Notes: a model not told the origin generated them from the letters alone. A stretch of DNA of 39,940 nucleotides from an uncultured Flavobacteriales bacterium (GCA_946479985.1 CAMLIF010000024.1:1-39940); one strand, 5' to 3'; counted from the stretch's first letter, positions 23,176-31,969 are shown. Translations and numbers: made by a program.

Positions 23176-23586
23176 ATGGAGAAAAATACCCTGCAGCATA
23201 CGATCAGTTTACGAGTAAGATATGGTGAAACCGATCAAATGGGATATTGTTATTATGGAAATTATGCATCCTATTTTGAGGTTGGCAGAGTTGAAACTTT
23301 AAGGAGTATGGGGTTTTCCTATAAAGAACTTGAAGATGCCGGTTATATGCTTCCCGTTAGTCATTTCGAAATAGATTATCTCCGTCCGGCATTTTATGAT
23401 GATGAACTTTTTGTAACTACCTTCATCACCGGGTTGAAAGGTGCACGGTTGTTTTTCGACTATATAATAAAAAACATGAAAGAGGAAGTGATCTGCACTG
23501 GAAAGACAACGCTGGTTTTTGTCGGCAAAGAAACTATGCGTCCCGTAGTTCCTCCTGCCGGTTTTGTTAAGCTGATCAATGGGTAA
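23176..23586 (+). CDS. Hotdog-fold acyl-CoA thioesterase (YbgC/4-hydroxybenzoyl-CoA thioesterase type)
   Basis: About 136 residues from the ATG at 23176; a TTG at 23167 is in frame but less likely. The single hotdog domain begins LRVRYGETDQMGYCYYGNYASYFEVGRVE, with the catalytic Asp20 of the TDxMG motif, and continues SYKELEDAGYMLPVSHFEIDYLRPAFYDDEL. This is the YbgC/FadM branch, which hydrolyses acyl-CoA thioesters in the cytoplasm. The exact acyl substrate is unknown. The hydrolase gene downstream begins 3 nt after its stop. Confidence 0.9.
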   Translation: MEKNTLQHTISLRVRYGETDQMGYCYYGNYASYFEVGRVETLRSMGFSYKELEDAGYMLPVSHFEIDYLRPAFYDDELFVTTFITGLKGARLFFDYIIKNMKEEVICTGKTTLVFVGKETMRPVVPPAGFVKLING

Positions 23587-23589
23587 GTT

Positions 23590-24573
23590 ATGAATTCGAA
23601 GTATTTTGAACTGAAAATTTCCGGTGAAGGATTGCGTGATCAATTCCTTTACAAACGCGATGGTGAAATACGTTTAGGGGAAGTGATGCATTATAGAACA
23701 GCAGGTTCTGACTCATGGAAAATAGCGCGCTACCATATTCTGGGAATTATTGAAGATCTTGGGCCTCAGTTAAACGGAGGTTTTCCTGGTTCCAATAAAG
23801 GATTTGAAGCATTCGTTTCCAGATTTTTGAATGTTCAAAGCAATTCATTTCTGTCCGGAACTGAAATTTGTTTACACGGAACCATTGAGCCAAACCGCGA
23901 AATTACAACTCCGTTGCATGAACATATTAATGATCTGGATATGCTGGTTGCCGGCTGGACAAAAGAAGTTGTTGCTTCGGGTGGAATTCCGATTGTAATT
24001 GGCGGTGGCCACAACAATGCTTTTGGATTGATTCATGGAGCTTCGCAGGCGCTCAATGCTAAAATTGCGGTTACAAATCTTGATCCGCATGCAGATGTGC
24101 GAAAAACCGGTGAGCGGCATTCGGGAAATCCATTCTCGACTGCTCATGAAAAAGGATTTTTAGCGAAGTACAGCGTTCTCGGCTTGCACCAATCATATAA
24201 CAATCAGTTTATTCTCGATTATCTGAACGAAATGGGAGCCTGGAGTTCTTATTTTGAAGACTGGATTGATGATCCTGAAAAATTCAGATCAGATATATAT
24301 ATTGTTTCTCAAGGTTATCGGTTTCATGCTGTTGGAATTGAGCTGGATATGGATGCAATTGCTTTTATGCCTTCAAGCGCGTTTACGCCTTCCGGTATAA
24401 CTGTTGAGCAGGCGCGCTACTACATCCGTAAAATGGCAGCACTGAAAAATGTTTGCTACCTGCACTTGCCTGAGGCTGCTCCGTCAACAGAAACGGAAGT
24501 AAAATCAGTGGGAAAGACACTTGGCTATTTAGTTGCCGACTTTATAAAATGTAATTCCAACATTTCCGAATAA
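23590..24573 (+). CDS. Formimidoylglutamase-like ureohydrolase (arginase/agmatinase fold)
   Basis: A 327-residue member of the arginase family. The manganese-binding motifs appear in order with variants: GGGHNNAFG (classical GGDHS), NLDPHADVR (classical DAHxD) and GIELDMDAIA (classical SxDxDxxDP), followed by PSSAFTPSGITVEQARYYI and LHLPEAAPS. The Bacteroidota proteins with this pattern are annotated as formimidoylglutamase, a histidine-degradation enzyme, but no other hut genes are in the window, so the substrate is uncertain. It is 3 nt after the thioesterase gene and upstream of the patatin gene. Confidence 0.84.
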   Translation: MNSKYFELKISGEGLRDQFLYKRDGEIRLGEVMHYRTAGSDSWKIARYHILGIIEDLGPQLNGGFPGSNKGFEAFVSRFLNVQSNSFLSGTEICLHGTIEPNREITTPLHEHINDLDMLVAGWTKEVVASGGIPIVIGGGHNNAFGLIHGASQALNAKIAVTNLDPHADVRKTGERHSGNPFSTAHEKGFLAKYSVLGLHQSYNNQFILDYLNEMGAWSSYFEDWIDDPEKFRSDIYIVSQGYRFHAVGIELDMDAIAFMPSSAFTPSGITVEQARYYIRKMAALKNVCYLHLPEAAPSTETEVKSVGKTLGYLVADFIKCNSNISE

Positions 24574-24605
24574 ATTGTATCTTAAAGAAAAAAGGACGGG
24601 TGGAG

Positions 24606-26849
24606 ATGCTTAAAATAAGTTGGGATTACATCAAGCGGTTTTTTCCTCTTGTTTTGTTTATGCATCATGTAAAGCACAGTTTAATGGGATTGATCTATTG
24701 GCTGCTTCTTTTCAGTATTATCACCGATTATTTGGGGAAAGGATTTGGGTTGTCGTTCCTTTTTCTTTCACCTGAATACCAGGAAGAAGTGTCTGTTTAT
24801 TCATTTGCTATTTTAGGATTTTCATTGGGCGGATTCACCATGGCGTTCCATTCTTATTCTTACACCAAGCTGGCAAGCCATTTTCCGTTTCTTGCCATGG
24901 TGAACAAACCGTTTTTGAAGTTTTGTATCAACAACAGCCTGGTGCCGCTGGTTTTTATTTTGGTTTTAATCTATGAGATTATCCGGTTCCAATATATAGA
25001 AGAGTTTGCAAAAACATCTGATGTGCTTCTTTATATTTTGGGGCTGGTCATCGGAATGAGCTTTTTTATAGCGATTTCCGTTCTCTTTTTCTTTAGAAAG
25101 AATAAAAACGTTTTTGAACTGAAACATTTTTCAGATACCGTTTCAAGCCGGCGGTTACGCTGGATGCGGATCCAGAACGGACGGAATTACAAGTCAAGGG
25201 GAAGAACAGAGCGGCTTTATTTCTATTTTGGAAGAGGATTGCGGATTATGCAGTGTCGTTCTACACGTCATTACCAAACTTCATTACTGCAAAAAGTATT
25301 CATACAAAACCGGATTTCAACGTCGCTTTTTGAAGTGAGTACCATTGCGGCATTCCTGCTGCTTGGTTTTTTAGGCGGTTCGCGCTGGCTGGATGTTCCT
25401 GCTGCAAGCAGTATTGTGCTTTTACTCACAATTGTTCTGATGGTTTTCAATGCCTTGCTTAGTTGGTTTCGCTGGTACACAGTTCCGTTGATTCTGGCTG
25501 TTTTTGTTTCAATAAACTGGCTTTCAGGGAATACCAAATGGTTTCATTTCGAAACAGAAGCCATCGGAATGGATTATTCCTCCAAAGCTGTTTATTCTTA
25601 TGATCGCTTTTCGGAGGAATTGCTCGATTCGGCACGTGTTGAGAAAGATTTAAAGGCATATATCCAGTCACTCGAGAATTGGAAAAAGAATACAGGTGAA
25701 GAAAAGCCGGTTCTTTTTATCGTGAATACTTCCGGTGGTGGATCACGAAGTGCAGCCTGGGTTTATTGGGTTTTGTCGCAAATGGACCAGAGTACACGCT
25801 ATGATTTCACGAAACATACTGCTATGATTACCGGTGCTTCCGGTGGAATGGTTGGCGGTGCGTTCTATCGCGGATTGTACGCCGAATACCAAAGCGGCGA
25901 TATTCCTTCTACCTGCTCCAATACTTATTATGAGCAGATTACGTCCGATATTTTGAATAAAATGTCATTTGCGGCATCAACCAACGACATTTTTGTGCGC
26001 TACCGGACGAGTTATAAAAACGAATCGAGTTACCACTATACACGTGCGATTGCGTTCGAAGAAGACATGAATGAGAATACCGGTTATATTCTCGATAAAC
26101 CTTTCGGGGAAACTGCTTCCGGTGAAAAAGAAGGAAAAATCCCGGTGATGCTCTTTTCACCCTGTATCGTAAACGATGGAAGACGGATCACCTTCTCTAC
26201 TATGGGAACCCGCTTTCTCAATCCACAGAACAAATTGGCCGGCTCATCTTCAATGGTGGAAAATATTGATGCACGTGCGCTGTTGGGGAAAGATCAGGTC
26301 GATAAAGTGAAATTTTCTTCAGTCCTGAGAATGAATGCAACTTTCCCGCTGGTGCTTCCGATGACCACTTTGCCAACCGAACCGAAAATCCAGGTAATGG
26401 ATGCCGGAACACGTGACAACTTCGGAACAAAAACTACAGTGAACTGGATGATGGCGCTACAGGATTGGATCAGAAAAGAAACCTCCGGAGTTGTAATTGT
26501 TAAGATTCGCGACACCAAAAAAGTGTTCGATAAAGAGAGTACGAGAGAGTTTTCGTTCTTCAACAAGTTCCTGGAACCATTTGGGAATTTATTTTCCAAT
26601 TTTCCCAGAACACAGGATTTTGACCAGGATGAATTATTAAATGCTTACGCTTCAAGAGCTCCGTTCCCGTTGAGAGTTGTTTCGTTTAACCTGAGAGAAA
26701 CCAAAACCGAACGAATCTCACTTTCCTGGCATTTGACCAAAAAAGAACGCGAATTGATCAAACAGGCAATCAAAAAGCCAAACAACAGGAAAGCGAAAGA
26801 AACATTGATTAAATATCTTGAAAAGAGGAAGATAGGGAAGGGTAAATAG
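24606..26849 (+). CDS. Membrane-anchored patatin-like phospholipase
   Basis: About 747 residues from the ATG at 24606 (a GTG at 24600 is also in frame; residue numbers below count from the GTG). The N-terminal 310 residues hold about six hydrophobic segments in two groups (20-165 and 245-310) split by a basic loop. The patatin domain follows: oxyanion loop NTSGGGSR (376-383), nucleophile GASGG with Ser414, and the dyad Asp601 in VMDAGTRDNFG. A Ser-Asp lipid acyl hydrolase at the inner membrane is expected. The substrate is unknown. It is probably the last gene of the thioesterase operon (26-nt gap from the hydrolase stop). Confidence 0.86.
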   Translation: MLKISWDYIKRFFPLVLFMHHVKHSLMGLIYWLLLFSIITDYLGKGFGLSFLFLSPEYQEEVSVYSFAILGFSLGGFTMAFHSYSYTKLASHFPFLAMVNKPFLKFCINNSLVPLVFILVLIYEIIRFQYIEEFAKTSDVLLYILGLVIGMSFFIAISVLFFFRKNKNVFELKHFSDTVSSRRLRWMRIQNGRNYKSRGRTERLYFYFGRGLRIMQCRSTRHYQTSLLQKVFIQNRISTSLFEVSTIAAFLLLGFLGGSRWLDVPAASSIVLLLTIVLMVFNALLSWFRWYTVPLILAVFVSINWLSGNTKWFHFETEAIGMDYSSKAVYSYDRFSEELLDSARVEKDLKAYIQSLENWKKNTGEEKPVLFIVNTSGGGSRSAAWVYWVLSQMDQSTRYDFTKHTAMITGASGGMVGGAFYRGLYAEYQSGDIPSTCSNTYYEQITSDILNKMSFAASTNDIFVRYRTSYKNESSYHYTRAIAFEEDMNENTGYILDKPFGETASGEKEGKIPVMLFSPCIVNDGRRITFSTMGTRFLNPQNKLAGSSSMVENIDARALLGKDQVDKVKFSSVLRMNATFPLVLPMTTLPTEPKIQVMDAGTRDNFGTKTTVNWMMALQDWIRKETSGVVIVKIRDTKKVFDKESTREFSFFNKFLEPFGNLFSNFPRTQDFDQDELLNAYASRAPFPLRVVSFNLRETKTERISLSWHLTKKERELIKQAIKKPNNRKAKETLIKYLEKRKIGKGK

Positions 26850-26899
26850 TAAAAAAAGATGAGCGTTTCCTCCTTTCCTCTTATAACGTTTTCTCTTAA

Positions 26900-27487
26900 T
26901 CAATCATGATCCCACTTCCGGCTGCTGCGTCCAATTGTGAGTTCCGTTTCCCAATGATTCTTCTTTGCTTGCTTAAGAAGTTCTTTTCTGAGTTTTCTCG
27001 GGTAGAAATAATTCCTGATCATACGTGATTTCCCTTTTTCTTTAAACCAATGTGTCTGTGATAGTAAATGATAGCAGGAACTCGTGCAGCGCATTCCAAA
27101 AAAAGCATACGGATAAGGCGAATTGCTGAGGAATTTTAATGCTGTTGTTCGAATAGATGCTCTTTCTTCTGCCGAAATTGGAATTTTTACAATCAGAATC
27201 TGGTTCGAGTCGCAGCCGAAAGTGCATAGAAATTCTTCTTTTGTGTCTTGCCGCCAGGTTCCCGGTTTGTCTTTATGCCCGAATGCTCCTACTTTACCGC
27301 CCGGATTAAAATGAAAGACAGAATCTTCTGAAAATCCCATTCCTACGTGGCCGCCAAGTTTTCCGCCAAACCAATGACTTTCTGAATTAGTGAGCGGCTT
27401 GGAGCCGTAAATGAAGTAAACTTCAATCGTGTCCTGACTGAAAGAAAATGTTGAACGAAGCAAGACTAGGATGAGGATAGATCGCAT
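26900..27487 (-). CDS. Exported protein, possible permuted papain-like hydrolase
   Basis: About 195 residues from the ATG at 27487, which gives the signal peptide MRSILILVLLRSTFSFSQ; the frame is open to 27511. The mature part has GGKLGGHVGMGFSEDSVFHFNPGG, then WRQDTKEEFLCTFGC, and later FFGMRCTSSCYHLLSQ. A His-x-Gly strand before a later Cys helix is the order of catalytic residues in circularly permuted NlpC/P60 and LRAT-like folds, so a cysteine hydrolase is possible, but I cannot assign a family. It follows a T9SS protein gene by about 55 nt on the same strand and converges on the patatin gene. Confidence 0.7.
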   Translation of the reverse strand: MRSILILVLLRSTFSFSQDTIEVYFIYGSKPLTNSESHWFGGKLGGHVGMGFSEDSVFHFNPGGKVGAFGHKDKPGTWRQDTKEEFLCTFGCDSNQILIVKIPISAEERASIRTTALKFLSNSPYPYAFFGMRCTSSCYHLLSQTHWFKEKGKSRMIRNYFYPRKLRKELLKQAKKNHWETELTIGRSSRKWDHD

Positions 27488-27542
27488 TAGATTTTTTTTT
27501 GCACAGTTCAAACAAAAAACGTGCCCCGGATTCTATGTTAAA

Positions 27543-28400
27543 TTAGTGTGTTACAACAAATTTTCCGGTTTGGTAAACTTTCGAAGCGGTACAAAGCGAA
27601 TAAAAATAAGTGCCGCTGCTTAATCCTGAAACATTTAATGTTTGCAGATCAGTTGAGGTTGTGATTGACTGTCGTTTTACTTCAGTTGCGCTTCCGGAGG
27701 TAATAACAAGCTGGTAGTTATTCAGATTATCCGGCAGGTTGATCCTGAAATTAACTTCTTGCTGCGAAGGATTAGGAAAAACACCTGTTATATAAGAAGC
27801 TTGTTGTGTAAACTCGAACAATCCCTCAGTTTCAAGTGTTCCGCAAAGAGAGTAAATGTAGAATTGTGTACTTGTACCATTCGGACTTTGCTTTTGAAGG
27901 AATAATTTAGTTCCGTCTGAAGTATTGCGAATCGGAACTATGGCATCCGACATTCCGAGACATCCGCCAATGCAAAAAGGTGCGTTAACGCTGTCCATGT
28001 ATAACAATTCTGTTCCGTCTGTCCGAATAACCCAGAATTCATCCATTTGAATTGGAGATTCGTAGATAAACTCAATTGTTGCTGAATCGCAATCGAATAA
28101 ACTTCGTGTAATATAGATCGGTTGACGTATGCCGTTTTCCAGTGGAGCAGGCAAAGCAATGTTCATCATGAATGGAGTGAGGTCCATATTGTAAAGACTG
28201 AACGTATTGGTGTTTTCATCGCAAAACACATACTTTGTTTCGTTTTGGCTTAGTTGCGCGGTGTAAAACGTTTGACCAATATAAGGCTCGCCGCCAAAAG
28301 TGGAAGCATCAATAACGTGATCAAGAACAACCTGAGCACGTAAGTTGCCGCTAAAGAAAATGAAGAAAAAGATTAGTTTGAAAAGTAGTGTTGATCGCAT
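27543..28400 (-). CDS. T9SS type A sorting domain protein
   Basis: A 285-residue secreted protein. Signal peptide about 1-22 (KLIFFFIFFSGNLRAQ), an unrecognised beta-rich middle with cysteines at FCIGGCLG and YSLCGT, and a C-terminal T9SS type A domain from about residue 205 (ITGVFPNPSQQEVNFRI ... VSGLSSGTYFYSL ... GKFVVTH). It would be carried across the outer membrane by T9SS and attached to the surface or released. No enzymatic motif is visible. It is divergent from corA, with a palindrome in the shared upstream region. Confidence 0.85.
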   Translation of the reverse strand: MRSTLLFKLIFFFIFFSGNLRAQVVLDHVIDASTFGGEPYIGQTFYTAQLSQNETKYVFCDENTNTFSLYNMDLTPFMMNIALPAPLENGIRQPIYITRSLFDCDSATIEFIYESPIQMDEFWVIRTDGTELLYMDSVNAPFCIGGCLGMSDAIVPIRNTSDGTKLFLQKQSPNGTSTQFYIYSLCGTLETEGLFEFTQQASYITGVFPNPSQQEVNFRINLPDNLNNYQLVITSGSATEVKRQSITTSTDLQTLNVSGLSSGTYFYSLCTASKVYQTGKFVVTH

Positions 28401-28423
28401 AAGCTTAAATTTGAAACCAATAA

Positions 28424-28446
28424 CGCATAAAAGTCTGATTTATGCG
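28424..28446. promoter_or_regulatory. Palindrome in the divergent corA / T9SS protein promoter region
   Basis: A perfect inverted repeat CGCATAAA (28424-28431) and TTTATGCG (28439-28446) with a 7-nt spacer. It lies 64 nt before corA and 24 nt before the T9SS gene. It may be a regulator site; which gene it serves is unknown. Confidence 0.4.
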
Positions 28447-28497
28447 AAAGGATTTTCATTTTCACACTTATCATTCGCAATTCGTTATTAAAATTCT

Positions 28498-28505
28498 TAT
28501 TTTCG
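28498..28505 (+). promoter_or_regulatory. Near-consensus -7 box immediately before corA
   Basis: TATTTTCG differs from TAnnTTTG at one position and ends 4 nt before the corA ATG, the same geometry as the box before the BaiN-type gene. A leaderless message is possible. Confidence 0.35.
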
Positions 28506-28509
28506 AATC

Positions 28510-29520
28510 ATGTCGAAAGTCGCTCAATTATACAGATACAATGCCGAAAGCGTAGAGCTTATTGAGGAAGATGTTTCCTTCTTTGTCGAGAATTTCAATC
28601 CGCTGGAAAATATGGGGTTGACCCAATGGCTGAATATTCATTCTTTAGATAATGAAGAAGAAATTCAGGCGATCTGCAATAAAATGGGCATTGACGTGTT
28701 GATTCAGGAAGCTATTTTCAAAGGAACGAAACGTGCCCGGCTGGAAGAGTATCCGGATTATATCTTCTTCTCCATTGAATCGGCGCTGCCAACAACCGGC
28801 GAAAAATATGAGTTAAAGAAAGAGCGGTTAAGCTTTATTATTGGTGATAACTATCTGCTTTCTTTTCAAAACGGGCATTCCGGACATTTCCCGAATGTAC
28901 GCGACAGGCTTGATCATAAACGCGGAAAAATTCGCTTCAAAGGTCCCGATTTTCTGTTGTATCGTTTACTCGAGGCTATTAATGATAACTACATTGAAGT
29001 TGTTGAGGAATGTTCTGAGAACACCGTACTGCTTGATAAATTGGTGCTTCGGCATCCGAAATCTGAAGTGCTTCGTAAGATCGAGTGGGAAAAACGCAAA
29101 CTCATTGATTTGCGAAAAACAGTTCAACCGATGCGCGATGTGCTGCTGCAAATTGAACGTGTAGAGAACAACCTCATCATTGAAAGTAATTGCCAGTATT
29201 TCCTGGAGTTAAAAGATACGTGTCTGACACTTTTAGATGAGATCGACGCACAAAAACAAATGCTCGACGGAATTTCCAATTTGTATTATGCTATTCAGGG
29301 ACAAAAAATGAACGAGATCATGAAAGTGCTCACGGTTGTCACGGTTATTTTCATTCCGTTGACTTTTATTGTTGGTGTTTACGGAATGAACTTCGAGAAT
29401 ATGCCTGAATTGAAGTGGGAAAGCGGTTATTTCTATACGCTTAGTTTCATGGCGCTGTTAACGGGCACATTAGTCTTTGTCTTCTGGAAACGGGGCTGGT
29501 TAAAACGGAATGAGAAATGA
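28510..29520 (+). CDS. corA: CorA family magnesium/divalent cation transporter
   Basis: A 336-residue CorA. The N-terminal cytoplasmic funnel domain contains WLNIHSLDNEEEIQAI and EEYPDYIFFSIESALP; a long helical stalk follows (LLDKLVLRHPKSEVLRKIEWEKRKLIDLRKTVQPMRDVL). The C-terminus has two membrane helices with the selectivity motif YGMNFENMPE (about residue 291-300) between them and a basic tail. It forms pentameric channels for Mg2+ or Co2+. It is transcribed divergently from a T9SS protein gene; the short unknown genes downstream start 47 nt after its stop. Confidence 0.94.
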   Translation: MSKVAQLYRYNAESVELIEEDVSFFVENFNPLENMGLTQWLNIHSLDNEEEIQAICNKMGIDVLIQEAIFKGTKRARLEEYPDYIFFSIESALPTTGEKYELKKERLSFIIGDNYLLSFQNGHSGHFPNVRDRLDHKRGKIRFKGPDFLLYRLLEAINDNYIEVVEECSENTVLLDKLVLRHPKSEVLRKIEWEKRKLIDLRKTVQPMRDVLLQIERVENNLIIESNCQYFLELKDTCLTLLDEIDAQKQMLDGISNLYYAIQGQKMNEIMKVLTVVTVIFIPLTFIVGVYGMNFENMPELKWESGYFYTLSFMALLTGTLVFVFWKRGWLKRNEK

Positions 29521-29567
29521 TTCAACGGTGGGTTTCGCATGATTTTTAGAGTTAAACAAATAAGTAA

Positions 29568-30302
29568 ATGAGAGCCTTCGTTCTAGTCGTGATATTTTTA
29601 AACCTCTTAATCACAGGTTTTTCCCAATCTTTTTCCGCTATATATCGCGGAAATCATTTCATGACATTTGAAACATATATTTTTAATCCGGACAATACCG
29701 TTATATATGAATCAACCGGCCATGGCGGTTCTGGAGAATATTCGGGTACTTACGAGATTAGCGGTGATACCATTCATATTTTTTATAATCTACATGATAA
29801 GAAAGAAACTTTCGTGCTCGAAGAACTCCTGGTGGATGCGGATAGTTGTATTATCAATATCATCTCCCGTTGGGATTATTGTAAAGATCAGCCTCTGTAT
29901 TCTTCTAAACAACGCGTGTTTAAGTATCCTCAGGTAGAAAGTTCATGTGATTCCCTTAAACAATCTGATCTAAAACAAGTGCTGGAAGCTATGCTGACGG
30001 ATTCTATCCTGAAGGGATATTATCACTTCGAAACCAAACCGCGCCATGAGTTGATTATCGGGAGTTATTTTGCCGTAAATACATCTTTTCCGTTGAAGAT
30101 TGATGTAGACGGCAGGCAGGCACGAGTAAGCGATAAAGCGAAGGAAGCATTTATTCAGATAGTGGACATCAACCAAAATGACGAACTGATTTCAATTGAG
30201 TTTACGATTGAAGAAGAAGGCGTTTCCGGAACGGCAGTTTACAAAAAGAGGGATGAGAAGTGGTTGAAGATGTACATTCCGGTTAAAGAAAACCAGCAAT
30301 GA
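29568..30302 (+). CDS. Exported protein of unknown function
   Basis: A 244-residue protein with signal peptide MRAFVLVVIFLNLLITGFS. The first half looks like a small beta-sandwich (FETYIFNPDNTVIYESTGHGGSGEYSGTYEISGDTIHIFY), a pattern seen in lipocalin-like copper-resistance/DUF-type domains of Bacteroidota; the second half (SDSLKQSDLKQVLEAML and FPLKIDVDGRQARVSDKAKEAFIQIV) is not recognised. It overlaps the next gene by 4 nt (ATGA), so those two are translationally coupled. Confidence 0.72.
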   Translation: MRAFVLVVIFLNLLITGFSQSFSAIYRGNHFMTFETYIFNPDNTVIYESTGHGGSGEYSGTYEISGDTIHIFYNLHDKKETFVLEELLVDADSCIINIISRWDYCKDQPLYSSKQRVFKYPQVESSCDSLKQSDLKQVLEAMLTDSILKGYYHFETKPRHELIIGSYFAVNTSFPLKIDVDGRQARVSDKAKEAFIQIVDINQNDELISIEFTIEEEGVSGTAVYKKRDEKWLKMYIPVKENQQ

Positions 30303-30706
30303 ATTTCGATCCCAATAATAAAATAGTTCAGCTCTGCGCCAAAGGAATGGAGCTGGTTGATGATGAAGCAAAAGCGATCTTTACCCAGGCCTGGAATGAA
30401 TCAGCTTCCGATTTTGAGCGGTTCGTTGCGGCGCATTACCTGGCGCGACATCAGGAGGCTGTTTCTGATAAATTGAAATGGGATTTGATTTCGCTTGAAA
30501 ACGCGTTAAGATCGAATGAAGATATTTCCGGCGCGCTACCTTCGTTGTACCTCAATATTGCTAAATGCCTCGAAGATCTGGGTGATAAAACTGCGGCAAA
30601 ACTGAATTATGAAATAGCATTGTCCCATACAGAAAACTTGTTGGATGATGGCTACGGAAATTTGATCCGCCAGGGAATTTTGAATGGTTTGAATCGGATT
30701 GTTTAA
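30299..30706 (+). CDS. Conserved TPR-like cytoplasmic protein
   Basis: A 135-residue all-helical protein without a signal. NFDPNNKIVQLCAKGMELV, AHYLARHQEAVSDKLKWDLISLENAL, ALPSLYLNIAKCLEDLGDKTAAKLNYEIAL and DDGYGNLIRQGILNGL form paired helices with TPR-like spacing. I recognise the family as widespread in Bacteroidota and Firmicutes, often mis-annotated as an rRNA adenine methyltransferase; no methyltransferase motif is present. Function unknown. The start codon overlaps the stop of the preceding exported protein. Confidence 0.78.
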   Translation: MNFDPNNKIVQLCAKGMELVDDEAKAIFTQAWNESASDFERFVAAHYLARHQEAVSDKLKWDLISLENALRSNEDISGALPSLYLNIAKCLEDLGDKTAAKLNYEIALSHTENLLDDGYGNLIRQGILNGLNRIV

Positions 30707-30715
30707 ATTGTCATC

Positions 30716-31771
30716 ATGATGAAATCTATTTTAACTTGTTTTATTCTGCTTTGTGCTTGTATTGCTCTCGGGCAAACTACGGCTTTAAAGTACAAGGGCG
30801 GAACGTACTCTTTTGGTGAATATGGTGAGGGAAACACAGTTGCAAAGATTAAGATTCGACCAATCAATGCGGAAAAGGCAGTTTTCTGTCTGGATGTGGA
30901 GCAGAGCGATTCCTCCTTTTACAATGTAGGGATGATACTCGGTGTGATGAAGATCAAGGGGACTGTTGGGGTCTACGAGAAGAAGGATAATGACTACATG
31001 GATTGCAAGCTTCAGTTTGTCTTTAAAGGTGATGAGCTTACGGTTACAACGCTGGATGGACGAAATGGGTATGGCTATAGTTTCGGCTTTGATGGCATGC
31101 ATCCGAATTACGTTTATAAACTTACAGATAAGTATATTCCTGAGCAGTATGTTAGCAGCGAATCAAAGTTAATGCCGTTGATAGAAGCGTATGCTTCTAT
31201 GATTGATCCTGACTATTATTACACGCCTTATGACAATGATTTATGGGCGTCAGGACATGTGAAAAGCGGTCTTACGATTTCGCAAAATCAGAAATGGTAT
31301 AAAAACGATTCGCTGAATCAGGTAACCGTAGCAGCTGATTACGGAGATTATGAATACAGTGTGTGGTTGCATTTTTACAAAGATCAAATTCCGGTCGATT
31401 TGATAGATCATATGAAATTACTCCGGGAAGACGGGTTGCCGGCGACTTTAGATCAGAAAAAGAAGGATGTTCCCGGGTTTGTAGATCAGGCCGTAAATAC
31501 TCCGGATGCAAACTTTTTTGAAAGTGTTCAGGGCGTAAAGCTAGGAGATCCCAGGTCGAAAGCAATTGGAAAGTATGGAAAACCGGATCAGGTTGCAAAT
31601 GTTGATGGTTATGAAAGGTTGATCTGGATATTTACCGGAGAATCGGAATTTGATCCTGAAGCCGATGCTCCGGATACAAAGCTTGTCGCAGATAGCTTCG
31701 GGTTCACTGTGACTCAGTATTACAAGGACGGTAGGCTGGTTGCTCAAATATTTCAGGATGCAATGCCATAA
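30716..31771 (+). CDS. Exported protein of unknown function
   Basis: A 351-residue protein with signal peptide MMKSILTCFILLCACIALGQ. It appears to have a beta-rich N-terminal half (KYKGGTYSFGEYGEGNTVAKIKIRPIN, FVFKGDELTVTTLDGRNG), an Asp/Tyr-rich middle (MIDPDYYYTPYDNDLWASG) and a C-terminal segment VKLGDPRSKAIGKYGKPDQVANVDGYERLIW, which resembles the SmpA/OmlA-like GxPD turn seen in many small envelope proteins. No family assigned. It starts 9 nt after the TPR-like gene and probably belongs to the same transcript. Confidence 0.72.
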   Translation: MMKSILTCFILLCACIALGQTTALKYKGGTYSFGEYGEGNTVAKIKIRPINAEKAVFCLDVEQSDSSFYNVGMILGVMKIKGTVGVYEKKDNDYMDCKLQFVFKGDELTVTTLDGRNGYGYSFGFDGMHPNYVYKLTDKYIPEQYVSSESKLMPLIEAYASMIDPDYYYTPYDNDLWASGHVKSGLTISQNQKWYKNDSLNQVTVAADYGDYEYSVWLHFYKDQIPVDLIDHMKLLREDGLPATLDQKKKDVPGFVDQAVNTPDANFFESVQGVKLGDPRSKAIGKYGKPDQVANVDGYERLIWIFTGESEFDPEADAPDTKLVADSFGFTVTQYYKDGRLVAQIFQDAMP

Positions 31772-31848
31772 ATATGTGGCTGTATCTGGCAGTGTTTTAA
31801 TTGTTTTTAAACCGCCGGACTTCAATGCATTCCTCTTTTTCCTTTCCT

Positions 31849-31874
31849 GGGGACCGAGCAGTACCGAAGTCCCC
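31849..31874. terminator. Short hairpin between the exported protein and parE
   Basis: GGGGAC (31849-31854) pairs with GTCCCC (31869-31874). The loop (CGAGCAGTACCGAA) resembles the loop of the dnaA terminator on the opposite strand (ACTTCG...GCTC). No T-run follows, so termination is uncertain. Confidence 0.4.
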
Positions 31875-31940
31875 TGATATTAACACTCAAACGGTTCATA
31901 ACTCGCACAAACTCTTGGTGTTTTTAGACTCTCCAGTAGT

Positions 31941-31948
31941 TAAATTTG
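31941..31948 (+). promoter_or_regulatory. -7 box of the topoisomerase IV operon
   Basis: TAAATTTG is an exact TAnnTTTG match, with a TTG at 31915-31917 as a possible -33 element at slightly long spacing. The predicted leader is about 17 nt before the ATG at 31970. Confidence 0.65.
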
Positions 31949-31969
31949 TGGGTTAAGCAAAGTCAGACT

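Noticed and set aside
24600..24605. GTG at 24600 as the patatin start
   Set aside because: It is possible, but the ATG two codons later is at a normal distance from the purine-rich AAAGGACGGG stretch and is the simpler choice.
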